DNA from: Novosphingobium olei
GTDB lineage: Bacteria; Pseudomonadota; Alphaproteobacteria; Sphingomonadales; Sphingomonadaceae
Reading direction: 5' to 3'
NCBI RefSeq assembly: GCF_012927405.1
Contig: NZ_JABBGM010000001.1
Location: 440,001-504,000 of the forward strand
Length of the DNA: 64,000 bases
In this document: one piece after another, positions 53,254 through 63,316 of the stretch
Numbering within the stretch: the first letter of the stretch is position 1
Layout of the letters: each line of letters opens with the position of its first letter
Translations under genes and position numbers: made by a program
The notes under the pieces: model-generated
Told to the model about the DNA's origin: nothing
Seen by the model: the letters and a program-made list of their open reading frames with translations, nothing else
The model's database searches: none

Positions 53254-54707
53254 GGCTGGCAACGCTCATCGCGCAGGCGGGCTTGGCGCTCGGCGCGAGC
53301 GGCGATGGCGATGCCAACGTCACCGGCTTTGCCATCGATCATCGCAAGGTGGCGCCCGGCACGGTGTTCGGCGCGTTCCCTGGCACGCGCTTCAATGGCG
53401 AGGATTTCATTGAAGCCGCCGTGCAGGCCGGTGCGGTGGCGATCGTGGCGCGCCCGGACGCGAAAGTCGAAGGCGCGGCGCATATCGCCGATGCCGAACC
53501 GCGCCGCGCCTTCGCGCGGCTGGCAGCTGGGTTCTTTACCCCGGTGCCGGCGACGATCGTTGCGGTGACGGGGACCAACGGCAAGACATCGACCGTGGAG
53601 ATGACGCGCCAGCTGTGGCGCATGGCCGGGCACCCGGCGGCCTCGATCGGCACGCTCGGCGTGACCACGGCCGACGAGAGCGTTTCGACCGGCCTCACCA
53701 CGCCGGATATCGTCACTTTCCTGTCGAACATGACCGGCCTTGCCCGCGAAGGCGTGACTCATGTCGCCTACGAAGCTTCGAGCCACGGGCTCGACCAGTT
53801 CCGCAACGAGGGCCTGCGCGTGGTCGCGGGCGCCTTCACCAATCTCAGCCGCGACCATCTCGATTACCATGCGACGATGGAAGACTACTTTGCGGCCAAG
53901 ATGCGCCTGTTCGACGAGGTTGTCGCCAGTGACGGTGCCGCCGTCATCTGGGCTGACGATGCCTGGTCGCAACGGGCAGTCGAGCATGCCGGACGTAGGG
54001 GGTTGCGGCTGCTCACGGTGGGAGAGCAGGGGACTGCGGTCCGCCTGCTCTCCCGTACCCCCACACAGCTCGGCCAGGTGCTGGAGATCGAGCACGAGGG
54101 CACGCGCCGCAAGGTTACGCTGCCACTGATTGGCGCCTACCAGGCGGCCAACGCGCTCGTTTCGGCGGGGCTCGTGCTGGCGAGCGGCGGCGAAGCGTCC
54201 GCCACATTCGATGCGCTGTCGCGCCTGCAACCAGTGCGGGGTCGGCTGGAACGCGCCGCGATCAATCGGGCGGGTGCGCCGGTCTATGTCGACTACGCCC
54301 ACACGCCCGATGCCATCGAGGCAGCGATTGCGGCGCTTCGCCCGCACGTCGGCGGCCGGCTGATCACGGTGTTCGGCGCTGGTGGCGATCGTGACGGGGG
54401 CAAGCGCCCCGAGATGGGCCGTAGCGCCTGTGCCGGATCGGACGTGGTGATCGTGACCGACGACAATCCGCGCGGCGAAGATCCGGCAGCGATCCGTGCC
54501 GCGGTGATGACGGGTTGCGACGCAAAGGCACAGGAGATCGGCGACCGGCGCGAGGCCATCGGCGCCGCCATCGCCATGGCTGGCCGTGACGACATCGTGC
54601 TCGTGGCCGGGAAGGGCCACGAACAGGGCCAGATCATCGGGCGCGGCGACGCGGTTCGGGTACTGCCCTTCGATGATGTGCAGGTGGCAAGGGAGTGCAC
54701 CGCATGA
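53250..54707 (+). CDS. murE: UDP-MurNAc-L-Ala-D-Glu: meso-diaminopimelate ligase MurE
   Basis: Mur ligase of 485 residues that adds the third peptide residue. The ATP loop is VAVTGTNGKTSTVEMTRQL. YEASSHGLDQFRNEGL and FTNLSRDHLDYHATMEDY are family segments. The DNPR motif in TDDNPRGEDPAAIR indicates meso-diaminopimelate rather than lysine as substrate. The start overlaps ftsI by four bases and the stop overlaps murF. Confidence 0.97.
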   Translation: MRLATLIAQAGLALGASGDGDANVTGFAIDHRKVAPGTVFGAFPGTRFNGEDFIEAAVQAGAVAIVARPDAKVEGAAHIADAEPRRAFARLAAGFFTPVPATIVAVTGTNGKTSTVEMTRQLWRMAGHPAASIGTLGVTTADESVSTGLTTPDIVTFLSNMTGLAREGVTHVAYEASSHGLDQFRNEGLRVVAGAFTNLSRDHLDYHATMEDYFAAKMRLFDEVVASDGAAVIWADDAWSQRAVEHAGRRGLRLLTVGEQGTAVRLLSRTPTQLGQVLEIEHEGTRRKVTLPLIGAYQAANALVSAGLVLASGGEASATFDALSRLQPVRGRLERAAINRAGAPVYVDYAHTPDAIEAAIAALRPHVGGRLITVFGAGGDRDGGKRPEMGRSACAGSDVVIVTDDNPRGEDPAAIRAAVMTGCDAKAQEIGDRREAIGAAIAMAGRDDIVLVAGKGHEQGQIIGRGDAVRVLPFDDVQVARECTA

Positions 54708-56173
54708 CCGCTCGCCCCGCATTGATGGCATGGCCGACCGATCCGGCTGATGCGCGCGGCACGGCGCTGTGGACGTCCGAAGAGATCGTTGCGGCAACAG
54801 GCGGGGTGGCATCCGGCCCGTTCGAAGTGTCGGGCTGCGAAATCGACAGCCGCGAAGTTCGCGATGGCGACCTGTTCTTTGCGCTCAAGGGCGAAAGTGC
54901 CGATGGTCACCGCTTCGTGACCGGCGCCTTCGACAAAGGGGCTGCTGGCGCGATCGTGGATCGGGCGATCGAGCACCCGCATGTGCTTGTATCGGATACC
55001 TCAAGTGCGCTTGAGGATCTTGGAAAAGCCGCGCGAAACCGTGTCGATGCGGGGATTATCGGCGTTACCGGATCGGCGGGCAAGACCGGGGTCAAGGAAG
55101 CCCTTTTCGCTGCGCTCGACCGCGGCAGCCGCGGCCGCGCGCACCGTTCGGTGAAGAGCTACAACAACCATGTCGGCGTTCCGCTGAGCCTGGCGCGCAT
55201 GCCATCGCGCACGAGCTTCGGCGTGTTCGAGATGGGCATGAACCATGCCGGCGAATTGGCCGCGCTGACCCGGCTGGTGCGTCCGCACGTCGCCATCGTC
55301 ACCACGATCGCGCCCGCGCATATCGGGCACTTCTCGGGCGAGGAAGCGATCGCCGATGCCAAGGCGGAGATCTTCGAAGGGCTCGAAGCGGACGGCGTTG
55401 CGATCATTCCGGCGGACAATCGCCACTACGAGCGCCTGCGCGCCAAGGCAGCGCAGCATGCCGCCAGGATCATCGCCTTCGGCAGCGCAGCCCATGCCGA
55501 TGCGCGGCTGCTGGACGCGGTGGCGGCACCTGGCGGCGGCACGCTGGTGACGGCGGAACTGGCTGGCCGCAAGCTGTGCTACACCATCGCCCAGCCCGGC
55601 GCGCACTGGGTCGCCAATTCGCTGGCGGTGATGGCCGCGGTCGAGGCAATCGGCGGCGACCTGGGCGCGGCGGGCCTTGCGCTTGCTGAGATGGAGGGCC
55701 TTGCCGGCCGCGGGGCGCGCCATACCGTGGCCGCGCGCGCGGGCGATGGGTCGGGTGAAGCGCTCCTGATCGACGAAAGCTACAACGCCAATCCCGCTTC
55801 GATGCGGGTGACGATCGAGCAGCTGGGCGCAACGCCGGCAGCGCGCCGCGTCGCCGTTCTCGGTTCGATGCGCGAACTGGGTGCCGAGGAAGAGCGCTAC
55901 CACCGCGACCTTGCCGAACCGCTGCTCGCCGCGAAGATCGACCGGGTCATCCTGGTGGGGCCGGAAATGGCCGCGCTGGCGCAGGCACTGGGGAAAAGCG
56001 ATGGTGGCGCGCTTGCCCGGGCGATCGAAGTCGATCATGTCCCTACGGCGGCCGAAGCGGCGGAATGCCTTGCTGCAGAAGGACCGCAGGGTGGTGACGC
56101 CATCCTCGTGAAAGGGTCGAATTCGGTCGGGCTGGGTGCGCTGGTGCGTGCCCTGACGGCCAGGGAAAACTGA
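54704..56173 (+). CDS. murF: UDP-MurNAc-tripeptide: D-Ala-D-Ala ligase MurF
   Basis: Mur ligase of 489 residues that adds D-Ala-D-Ala to complete the pentapeptide. The ATP loop is GVTGSAGKTGVKEALFAAL. Also typical are SRGRAHRSVKSYNNHVGVPL, FEMGMNHAGELAALTRL and LLIDESYNANPASMRVTI. ATG 54704 overlaps the murE stop (ATGA); the upstream GTG at 54695 is unlikely. mraY begins immediately after the stop. Confidence 0.95.
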   Translation: MTARPALMAWPTDPADARGTALWTSEEIVAATGGVASGPFEVSGCEIDSREVRDGDLFFALKGESADGHRFVTGAFDKGAAGAIVDRAIEHPHVLVSDTSSALEDLGKAARNRVDAGIIGVTGSAGKTGVKEALFAALDRGSRGRAHRSVKSYNNHVGVPLSLARMPSRTSFGVFEMGMNHAGELAALTRLVRPHVAIVTTIAPAHIGHFSGEEAIADAKAEIFEGLEADGVAIIPADNRHYERLRAKAAQHAARIIAFGSAAHADARLLDAVAAPGGGTLVTAELAGRKLCYTIAQPGAHWVANSLAVMAAVEAIGGDLGAAGLALAEMEGLAGRGARHTVAARAGDGSGEALLIDESYNANPASMRVTIEQLGATPAARRVAVLGSMRELGAEEERYHRDLAEPLLAAKIDRVILVGPEMAALAQALGKSDGGALARAIEVDHVPTAAEAAECLAAEGPQGGDAILVKGSNSVGLGALVRALTAREN

Positions 56174-57238
56174 ATGCTCTACCTGCTGGCGCACCTGCTT
56201 CACTACGAGGGGTTCAGCAACCTCTTCCGCTACCAGACCTTCCGCGCCGGGGCGGCGTTGCTGACGGCGCTTCTGATCGGTCTGGTGATAGGCCCGCGCT
56301 TCATCAACATGCTGCGCATCCGCCAGGGCAAAGGCCAGCCGATCCGTGAGGACGGACCGCAGAGCCACCTTGCCAAGCGCGGCACGCCGACGATGGGCGG
56401 GCTGATGATCGTCATCTCGGCGACGCTGGGCCTGCTGCTGTGGATGGACGTCACCAGCCGCTATGTCTGGGCGTGCCTTGCGGTGACCTGGGGCTTCGGC
56501 CTGATCGGTTTCCTCGACGATTACGACAAGGTGACCAAGTACGCCCACAAGGGCGTTCCGGCCAAGGTGCGCCTGCTGGGCGAGTTCGTGGTGGCAGGCA
56601 TCGCCGCGGCCCTGGTGGTGACGGAGACGAACCTCTACGTCCCCGTGTTCAGCAACCTCTACATTCCGCTTGGCCCGCTCTATTACGTCTTTGCCGCCTT
56701 CGTGATCGTCGGTGCGGGCAACGCGGTGAACCTGACCGACGGGCTCGACGGCCTCGCCATCATGCCGGTGATCATCGCGTCGGGTACGTTCGCGATCATC
56801 GCCTATCTCGCCGGCCGTTCGGACTTTGCGCATTACCTCGGCATCCCGCACGTGCCCGGTGCGGGTGAGCTTGCGATCTTCTGCGGCGCCGTGATGGGGG
56901 CAGGGCTTGCCTTTCTGTGGTTCAATGCGCCACCCGCCGCCGTGTTCATGGGCGATACCGGCAGCCTCGCGCTGGGCGGCACGCTGGGCGTGATCGCGGT
57001 CTCGGCGCACCATGAAATCGTGCTCGCCATCGTCGGCGGTCTGTTCGTGATGGAGGCCGTCTCGGTCATCGTGCAGGTGTTCGTCTACAAGCGGACCGGC
57101 AAGCGCGTGTTCCGCATGGCGCCGATCCATCACCACTTCGAGCAACTGGGCTGGAAGGAATCGACCGTCGTGATCCGCTTCTGGATCGTGTCGATCGTTC
57201 TGGCGCTGATCGGCCTCGCCACGCTGAAGGTCCGATGA
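56174..57238 (+). CDS. mraY: Phospho-MurNAc-pentapeptide transferase MraY
   Basis: Polytopic inner-membrane enzyme of 354 residues that makes lipid I from UDP-MurNAc-pentapeptide and undecaprenyl phosphate. Family segments are [39 protein letters not shown] and [19 protein letters not shown]. The catalytic loops are [16 protein letters not shown] and [18 protein letters not shown], and the C-terminal [20 protein letters not shown] closes it. About ten membrane helices. The start abuts the murF stop; murD follows after 4 bp. Confidence 0.97.
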   Translation: MLYLLAHLLHYEGFSNLFRYQTFRAGAALLTALLIGLVIGPRFINMLRIRQGKGQPIREDGPQSHLAKRGTPTMGGLMIVISATLGLLLWMDVTSRYVWACLAVTWGFGLIGFLDDYDKVTKYAHKGVPAKVRLLGEFVVAGIAAALVVTETNLYVPVFSNLYIPLGPLYYVFAAFVIVGAGNAVNLTDGLDGLAIMPVIIASGTFAIIAYLAGRSDFAHYLGIPHVPGAGELAIFCGAVMGAGLAFLWFNAPPAAVFMGDTGSLALGGTLGVIAVSAHHEIVLAIVGGLFVMEAVSVIVQVFVYKRTGKRVFRMAPIHHHFEQLGWKESTVVIRFWIVSIVLALIGLATLKVR

Positions 57239-57242
57239 GCGG

Positions 57243-58574
57243 ATGATCGTCTCGCCCGCCTTTTCCGGCAAGCGCTACGCGGTGCTCGGCCTTGCCCGAT
57301 CGGGCCTGACCAGTGTCGAGACGCTGCTGGAGAGCGGGGCGGATGTCGTTGCGTGGGACGCGCGCGAGGAAGCGCGCGCCGCCTGTGATGGCCGGGCGAC
57401 GCTGGCCGATCCGCTGGCCATGGACCTGACCGGGTTTGCCGGCGTGGTCGTTTCGCCGGGCGTGCCGCTCAACCGTCACCCGATCGGACCTCATGCGGCG
57501 AGCTTCGGCGTGCCGGTGATCGGCGATATCGAGCTGTTCGCGCTGGCGCGGCCCAGCCTGCCGGCACACCGCGTCGTCGGCATCACCGGAACGAACGGCA
57601 AGTCGACCACCACCGCACTGGTCCACCACCTGATCAAGGCGGCGGGCATTCCCACGCGGATGGGCGGGAATATCGGCCTGCCGGTGCTGGGTCAGGACCC
57701 GCTGCCCGCAGGCGGGGTCTACGTGCTCGAACTCTCGAGCTACCAGATCGATCTGACCTACAGCCTGCAAGCCGACGTCGCTGCGTTGATCAACCTCAGC
57801 CCGGACCACCTAGACCGCTACGACGGCTTCGATGCCTATGCAGCATCCAAGGCGCGGCTGTTCGCGCTGCAGCGGGCCGAACAGCACGCCGTGTTCGGAC
57901 GAGGCGATCCGCACACCCTGCGCATTGCGGGCGAAGTGTCGGGCAGCCGGCCAGGCGATCTGGTCCAGATCGTCGATCCCAATGCGATCGCGGGGCAGGC
58001 TGCCTGGCCATCGCTACAGGGCCCGCACAACCTGCAGAACGCGGCCATCGCGATTGCCATCGTCTCGGCGCTCGGCATCGGCGAGGACGTCTGGCGCAAG
58101 GGGCTCGAGACGTTCGTCGGCCTGCCGCACCGGATGGAGCGCGTCGCCGAAGCGGGCGGCGTGCTGTTCATCAACGACAGCAAGGCGACAAACCCGGCGT
58201 CGACCGCGCCGGCGCTCGGCGCCTTCCCGCGAATTCACTGGATCCTCGGCGGCCTGCCAAAGGGCGACGATCTGGACGAGTGCGCCCCTTATTTCGAGCA
58301 CGTGGTCCAGGCCTACACCATCGGCGAGGCCGGCCCGCGCTTTGCCGAGATCCTCGATCCAATCATGCCCGTGCAGCGCAGCGAAATGCTGTGCGATGCC
58401 GTGCGCCACGCCATGGACGCGGCCAAGCCCGGGGAAGTGATCATGCTGTCGCCCGCTTGCGCCAGCTTCGACCAGTTCCGCAACTTCGAGGCGCGGGGCG
58501 ACAGCTTTCGCCAGATCGTCGAGGCGCTGATCGCCGATCGCGATGCGCCCTGTCCGACAGGAGATGGCGCGTGA
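57243..58574 (+). CDS. murD: UDP-MurNAc-L-Ala: D-glutamate ligase MurD
   Basis: Mur ligase of 443 residues that adds D-glutamate. N-terminal Rossmann part KRYAVLGLARSGLTSVETLL, ATP loop GITGTNGKSTTTALVHHL, ELSSYQIDLTYSLQADVAAL, INLSPDHLDRYDGFDAY and NDSKATNPASTAPALGAF are typical. It is followed by GTG of ftsW in a four-base overlap. No anomalies. Confidence 0.96.
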   Translation: MIVSPAFSGKRYAVLGLARSGLTSVETLLESGADVVAWDAREEARAACDGRATLADPLAMDLTGFAGVVVSPGVPLNRHPIGPHAASFGVPVIGDIELFALARPSLPAHRVVGITGTNGKSTTTALVHHLIKAAGIPTRMGGNIGLPVLGQDPLPAGGVYVLELSSYQIDLTYSLQADVAALINLSPDHLDRYDGFDAYAASKARLFALQRAEQHAVFGRGDPHTLRIAGEVSGSRPGDLVQIVDPNAIAGQAAWPSLQGPHNLQNAAIAIAIVSALGIGEDVWRKGLETFVGLPHRMERVAEAGGVLFINDSKATNPASTAPALGAFPRIHWILGGLPKGDDLDECAPYFEHVVQAYTIGEAGPRFAEILDPIMPVQRSEMLCDAVRHAMDAAKPGEVIMLSPACASFDQFRNFEARGDSFRQIVEALIADRDAPCPTGDGA

Positions 58575-59806
58575 GCACGACGGCCGAGCCGACCCGCCAC
58601 GTCACCACGCCGACCAAGGATGGCGGCGTTCGCGTCGTCGGCCGGGGCAACCGCTATCGCCGCAGCCGGCGTAGCGAACTGGTGATCTGGTGGCGCGAGA
58701 TCGATCGCGTGCTGCTCGGCCTGATCATGGCGCTGGTCGTCGTCGGCATGATCGCCGTCGCAGCAGCGTCGCCGGCGGGCGCGCACCGGTTGTCGACCGC
58801 GCAGAAGACGCTGGGCGATCTGTATTTCTTCTGGCTGCACTTGCGCTGGCTGGCGGTGGGGCTGGTGGCGATGTTCCTTGCTTCGCTCCTGCCCAAGGAA
58901 TCGGCGCGGCGACTAGCCATCCTGATCGCAGGTGCGATGCTCGTTGCGCTCGTCCTCGTGCCGCTCGTCGGCAGCGAAGTGAAGGGCGCCAAGCGCTGGC
59001 TCTATATCGGGTTCAGCCTGCAACCGTCGGAATTCCTGAAACCCGGCTTCGCCATAGCTGTCGCCTGGATCCTGTCGTGGCGGCTGCGCGATCCCAATAT
59101 CCCGGTGATTGCCATCACCATGGGGCTGATGGGGCTGACGGGCGTGCTGTTGATGGCGCAGCCCGATTTCGGCTCGACCGTGCTGTTCGGCGGCGTGTGG
59201 TTCGTGCTGGTGCTGCTTTCAGGCCTGCCGGTCAATCGCATCCTGTGGTCGATGGCGGGCGGCATCGTCGTCGTGATCCTCGCCTACCTGTTCTACCCCA
59301 ACGCAACGCACCGCATCGACAGCTTCATTTCGGGCGGCAGCGAGTTCGACCAGGTCGACCTTGCGATGCGCACGCTGCTCAACGGTGGGTGGAACGGCAC
59401 GGGTCTGTGGCTGGGTAGCCGCAAGATGGCGCTGCCCGAAGCCCAGACTGACTACATCTTCTCGGTCATCGGCGAAGAATTCGGCCTGATCGCCTGCGCC
59501 GCTATCGTTTTGCTTTATTGCGCGATCGTGGTGCGCGTGATGCTTCGCCTGGTCGACGAAGACGACCTGTTCACGATCCTTGCCGGCGCTGGCCTGACCG
59601 CGCAGCTGGCGGGGCAGGCGTTCATCAACATCCTCGTCAACCTGCAGCTGTTTCCGTCGAAGGGGATGACTCTGCCGCTCATCAGCTATGGCGGCTCTTC
59701 GACCATCGCACTGCTCCTGGGCGTCGGCTTCCTGCTCGCCATTACCCGGCGAAATCCCTATCTGAGCCGCGAATCCTTCGATTTCAGGGAGCTTCCCCGC
59801 AAATGA
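58571..59806 (+). CDS. ftsW: Septal peptidoglycan glycosyltransferase FtsW
   Basis: SEDS-family polymerase of 411 residues that forms glycan strands at the septum with FtsI. It has a basic N-terminus of about 55 residues before the first helix (REIDRVLLGLIMALVVVGMI). SEDS segments include GAKRWLYIGFSLQPSEFLKP, FGSTVLFGGVWFVLVLLSG, ALPEAQTDYIFSVIGEEFGL and TLPLISYGGSSTIALLLGVG. About ten membrane helices. GTG start in a four-base overlap with murD; ATGA overlap with murG. Confidence 0.95.
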   Translation: MSTTAEPTRHVTTPTKDGGVRVVGRGNRYRRSRRSELVIWWREIDRVLLGLIMALVVVGMIAVAAASPAGAHRLSTAQKTLGDLYFFWLHLRWLAVGLVAMFLASLLPKESARRLAILIAGAMLVALVLVPLVGSEVKGAKRWLYIGFSLQPSEFLKPGFAIAVAWILSWRLRDPNIPVIAITMGLMGLTGVLLMAQPDFGSTVLFGGVWFVLVLLSGLPVNRILWSMAGGIVVVILAYLFYPNATHRIDSFISGGSEFDQVDLAMRTLLNGGWNGTGLWLGSRKMALPEAQTDYIFSVIGEEFGLIACAAIVLLYCAIVVRVMLRLVDEDDLFTILAGAGLTAQLAGQAFINILVNLQLFPSKGMTLPLISYGGSSTIALLLGVGFLLAITRRNPYLSRESFDFRELPRK

Positions 59807-61017
59807 GCGGTACCAGGCCACCGGGTGTCTCGCGGCACTTCGTCCTCGCAGCAGGCGGTACGGGCGGGCACATGTTGCCCGCCTTCGCGCTTGCAGTGGA
59901 ACTTGAACGGCGCGGCCACCACGTTGCGCTGGTGACCGACGAGCGCGGCGCGAAGATCCCTGGCAAGCCCGACTTCATGCCCGCGCACGTGCTGCCGGCG
60001 GGGCGCCTGGGCAGGAATCCGGTGGCGCTGGCCAAGGGGTTGGCCGCGATCTGGCGTGGCCGGGCGATGGCGCTGCGCCTGTTCGATAGCTTCCAGCCAT
60101 CTTGCGTGGTCGGCTTTGGCGGCTATCCCGCGCTCCCCGCGCTGCTGGCGGCGCGCGCGGCAAAGATCCCCACGGTGATCCACGAACAGAACGCCGTGCT
60201 GGGGCGGGTCAACCGCTACCTTGCGCCGCGCGTCGATGCCATCGCCACGGCTTATGCCGAAGTCGATCGGCTCGACCCGAAGCTCGATGGCAAGGTGCAC
60301 TGCGTCGGCAACCCCGTGCGGCCCGAAGTGCTGGCCTTGCGCAGCGAGCCGTTCCCCGATTTCGGCGACGATACGCTGTTTCGCGTGCTGGTAACAGGCG
60401 GTAGCCAGGGTGCATCGGTCCTGTCCGATGTCGTGCCTGACGGGTTGGCAATGCTGCCCGCCGTTCTCCGCCACCGCCTGCAGGTGACGCAGCAGTGCCG
60501 GGCTGAAGATCTCGAAGCAGTGCGCGCGCGCTATGCCGGCCACCAGATTCCCGCCGAACTCGGTACCTATTTCGAAGACATGGCAAGCAGGCTTGCCGAC
60601 GCGCACCTGTTCATCGGGCGCGCCGGGGCATCGACCATCGCGGAACTGACCGCGGTCGGTCGGCCTGCAATCCTCGTTCCCTTGCCGATCGCCACCGACG
60701 ACCACCAGGCCGCGAACACGCGCGAACTGGTGCGGGCGGGCGGGGCGCGTGCCATCCGCCAGAACGGCTTCACCCCCAAGGAACTCGCAAAGCAAATCCA
60801 GACGATGGCGCTTCATCCCCAGACCCTTGCCAATGCCGCGCACGCCGCCTGGAACTGCGGCCTGCCCAATGCCGTCAGCGATCTTGCCGACCTTGTCGAA
60901 GGGTTCGGCGGCGCGCCGCTGATGGACGTGATCCGCGTTGGCGAATCGCAGAGCGCGCTCGCGCAGGCGAACGAGGCGCTGGCGCGTCAGTCACGGGCAC
61001 AGGGAGCGGCTCGGTGA
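59803..61017 (+). CDS. murG: UDP-GlcNAc transferase MurG
   Basis: Peripheral membrane glycosyltransferase of 404 residues that makes lipid II from lipid I and UDP-GlcNAc. The glycine-rich loop is [51 protein letters not shown] and [20 protein letters not shown] are conserved. It is about 40 residues longer than E. coli MurG, mostly from a C-terminal helical tail rich in Ala, Gln and Arg. It overlaps ftsW and murC by four bases each. Confidence 0.96.
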   Translation: MSGTRPPGVSRHFVLAAGGTGGHMLPAFALAVELERRGHHVALVTDERGAKIPGKPDFMPAHVLPAGRLGRNPVALAKGLAAIWRGRAMALRLFDSFQPSCVVGFGGYPALPALLAARAAKIPTVIHEQNAVLGRVNRYLAPRVDAIATAYAEVDRLDPKLDGKVHCVGNPVRPEVLALRSEPFPDFGDDTLFRVLVTGGSQGASVLSDVVPDGLAMLPAVLRHRLQVTQQCRAEDLEAVRARYAGHQIPAELGTYFEDMASRLADAHLFIGRAGASTIAELTAVGRPAILVPLPIATDDHQAANTRELVRAGGARAIRQNGFTPKELAKQIQTMALHPQTLANAAHAAWNCGLPNAVSDLADLVEGFGGAPLMDVIRVGESQSALAQANEALARQSRAQGAAR

Positions 61018-62426
61018 AGGGCGTCGGCATCGATATCGGCACGATCCACTTCGTCGGGATCGGCGGCATCGGCATGTCGGGGATTGCCGAAGTGATGCAC
61101 AACATGGGCTATGCCGTGCAAGGCTCGGACCTTGCAGAAAGCTATGTCGTCGAAGGGCTGCGCAGCCGGGGCATCAAGGTGATGATCGGCCAGCGCGCCG
61201 AAAACGTCGAGGGCGTCTCGGTCGTCGTCACCTCGACTGCGGTCCGGCGCGACAACCCCGAAGTCGTTGCCGCGCTCGAAGCACGCGTGCCGGTTGTGCG
61301 CCGCGCGGAAATGCTCGCCGAACTGATGCGGCTCAAGAGCACGGTCGCCGTGGCGGGAACGCATGGCAAGACCACCACGACCTCGATGGTCGCTTGCCTG
61401 CTCGATGCCGGCGGGATCGATCCGACCGTGATCAATGGCGGCATCATCAACTCCTATGGCTCGAACGCGCGGCTGGGCGACAGCGAATGGATGGTGGTTG
61501 AAGCCGACGAGAGCGACGGCTCGTTCCTGCGCCTTGACGGCACCATTGCGGTCGTCACCAACATCGATCCCGAGCATCTCGATCACTACGGCTCGTTCGA
61601 GCGGGTCAAGGATGCCTTCGTCGAATTCATCGAGAACGTGCCATTCTATGGCGCGGCGATGCTGTGCATCGACCACCCCGAAGTTCAGGCGGTCATCCCC
61701 AAGGTGCGCGATCGCCGCGTGGTGACGTACGGCTTTTCGGCGCAGGCCGACGTGCGCGGCGAAGCCGTGACGCCTATCCCGGGCGGCAACCGCTTCACCG
61801 CCGTGCTGCGCCAGCGCGATGGCAGCTTCCGCCGGATCGAGGACATCGAATTGCCGATGCCCGGCCGTCACAACGTGCAGAACGCGCTGGCGGCGGTGGC
61901 CGTGGCGCGCGAGATGGGCGTGTCCGAAGATCTGATCCGCACCGGCTTTGCCAAGTTCGGCGGGGTCAAGCGCCGCTTCACCAAGGTGGGTGAGGTTTCG
62001 GGCGCTGCGATCATTGACGATTACGGCCATCACCCGGTCGAGATCCGCGCGGTGCTCGCTGCGGCGCGCGAAGGGGTGCGCGGCCGCGTGATCGCCGTGG
62101 TGCAGCCGCACCGATTTACCCGGCTGCGCGATCACATGGAGGACTTCCAGGGCGCGTTCAACGACGCCGACGTGGTCTATGCAGCTCCGGTCTATCCGGC
62201 AGGCGAGCAGCCGATCGAGGGCGTCGACAGCGCCGCCATGGTCGAAGGGATCAAGGCCCGCGGCCACCGCAGCGCCCACCTGATCGACGGACCCGCCGCG
62301 CTAGCAAAGGAACTCGCCGGCACGCTCGAACCTGGCGACATGGTCGTGTGCCTTGGCGCAGGCGACATCACCAAGTGGGCCGCGGGCCTTGCCAGTTCCA
62401 TCGAGCAGGAAAGGGCGGCGGTGTGA
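61014..62426 (+). CDS. murC: UDP-MurNAc: L-alanine ligase MurC
   Basis: First Mur ligase of the pathway, 470 residues. N-terminal [23 protein letters not shown] loop [40 protein letters not shown] and [20 protein letters not shown] are characteristic. The C-terminal part has [20 protein letters not shown] and [18 protein letters not shown]. Starts with GTG in a four-base overlap with murG; overlaps the murB GTG. Confidence 0.97.
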   Translation: MKGVGIDIGTIHFVGIGGIGMSGIAEVMHNMGYAVQGSDLAESYVVEGLRSRGIKVMIGQRAENVEGVSVVVTSTAVRRDNPEVVAALEARVPVVRRAEMLAELMRLKSTVAVAGTHGKTTTTSMVACLLDAGGIDPTVINGGIINSYGSNARLGDSEWMVVEADESDGSFLRLDGTIAVVTNIDPEHLDHYGSFERVKDAFVEFIENVPFYGAAMLCIDHPEVQAVIPKVRDRRVVTYGFSAQADVRGEAVTPIPGGNRFTAVLRQRDGSFRRIEDIELPMPGRHNVQNALAAVAVAREMGVSEDLIRTGFAKFGGVKRRFTKVGEVSGAAIIDDYGHHPVEIRAVLAAAREGVRGRVIAVVQPHRFTRLRDHMEDFQGAFNDADVVYAAPVYPAGEQPIEGVDSAAMVEGIKARGHRSAHLIDGPAALAKELAGTLEPGDMVVCLGAGDITKWAAGLASSIEQERAAV

Positions 62427-63316
62427 CCGCGCTTGCCCTGCCGCCGGTGCGCGGCAAGCTCACCCCCGACGCTCCACTTGCGCCGCTGGTGTGGTTCAAG
62501 TCCGGCGGCAAGGCGCAATGGCTGTTCGAGCCGAAGGACGTGGCGGACCTGCAGGATTTCCTTGCAGGCCTTGCACCCGACGTTCCGGTCATGGCGCTGG
62601 GCCTCGGTTCGAACCTGATCGTCCGCGATGGTGGCGTGCCCGGGGTTGTGGTGCGGCTGGGGAAGAACTTTTCCAAGGTCACGCGTATCGACGATCAGAC
62701 TTTGGACTGCGGCGGTGGGGCATCGGGGATCCTGGTGTCCTCCACGGCGCGGGACAGCGGTATCGCGGGGCTTGAGTTCCTCCGCTCCATCCCCGGCACG
62801 GTGGGCGGGTTCGTGCGCATGAACGGCGGCGCATATGGCAGGGAAGTCAAGGACATCCTGATCGATTGCGATGTTGTAATTCGTTCTGGCGAACTCGTCA
62901 CCATGCCGCTTTCGGAGCTTGGTTACACTTATCGCCACAGTGAACTGACCGATGGCGCCATCGTGGTTGCCGCGCGCTTTCGGGGCGAAGCGGGGGAGCC
63001 GAGCGCGATCCAGGCGGAGATGGACCGGATCAGCGCCGCGCGGGAAGCCAGCCAGCCGCTGCGCAGCAAGACAGGCGGTTCGACCTTCAAGAACCCAGAT
63101 GGCGCGAAGGCGTGGGAACTGGTCGACAAGGCCGGTTGCCGCGGGCTGACGCTGGGCGGGGCGCAAGTGAGCGAGAAGCACACGAACTTCCTGATCAACA
63201 CCGGCGCGGCGACCAGCGCCGAGATCGAAGCGCTGGGCGAGGAAGTGCGACGCCGGGTCAAAGAGCAGTCGGGCGTCGAACTGCAGTGGGAAATTCAGAG
63301 AGTAGGCAAGCAGTGA
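62423..63316 (+). CDS. murB: UDP-N-acetylenolpyruvoylglucosamine reductase MurB (type II)
   Basis: FAD- and NADPH-dependent reductase that makes UDP-MurNAc. From GTG 62423 it is 297 residues. FAD-binding segments are [20 protein letters not shown] and [20 protein letters not shown] with the later catalytic Ser/Glu region [20 protein letters not shown] and [20 protein letters not shown]. It lacks the extra Tyr loop of the E. coli type, as in type II enzymes. It overlaps murC and ddl by four bases each. Confidence 0.95.
   Translation: MTALALPPVRGKLTPDAPLAPLVWFKSGGKAQWLFEPKDVADLQDFLAGLAPDVPVMALGLGSNLIVRDGGVPGVVVRLGKNFSKVTRIDDQTLDCGGGASGILVSSTARDSGIAGLEFLRSIPGTVGGFVRMNGGAYGREVKDILIDCDVVIRSGELVTMPLSELGYTYRHSELTDGAIVVAARFRGEAGEPSAIQAEMDRISAAREASQPLRSKTGGSTFKNPDGAKAWELVDKAGCRGLTLGGAQVSEKHTNFLINTGAATSAEIEALGEEVRRRVKEQSGVELQWEIQRVGKQ

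Noticed and set aside
51289..53262. Open frame of 657 residues on the minus strand opposite ftsL and ftsI
   Set aside because: Shadow of codon bias in GC-rich DNA; no domain or ribosome binding site.
53052..54812. Open frame of 586 residues on the minus strand opposite murE
   Set aside because: Composition and lack of any domain show it is a shadow frame.
55001..57271. Open frame of 756 residues on the minus strand opposite murF and mraY
   Set aside because: Antisense to two well-defined genes, His/Arg/Asp-rich, with no recognisable domain.
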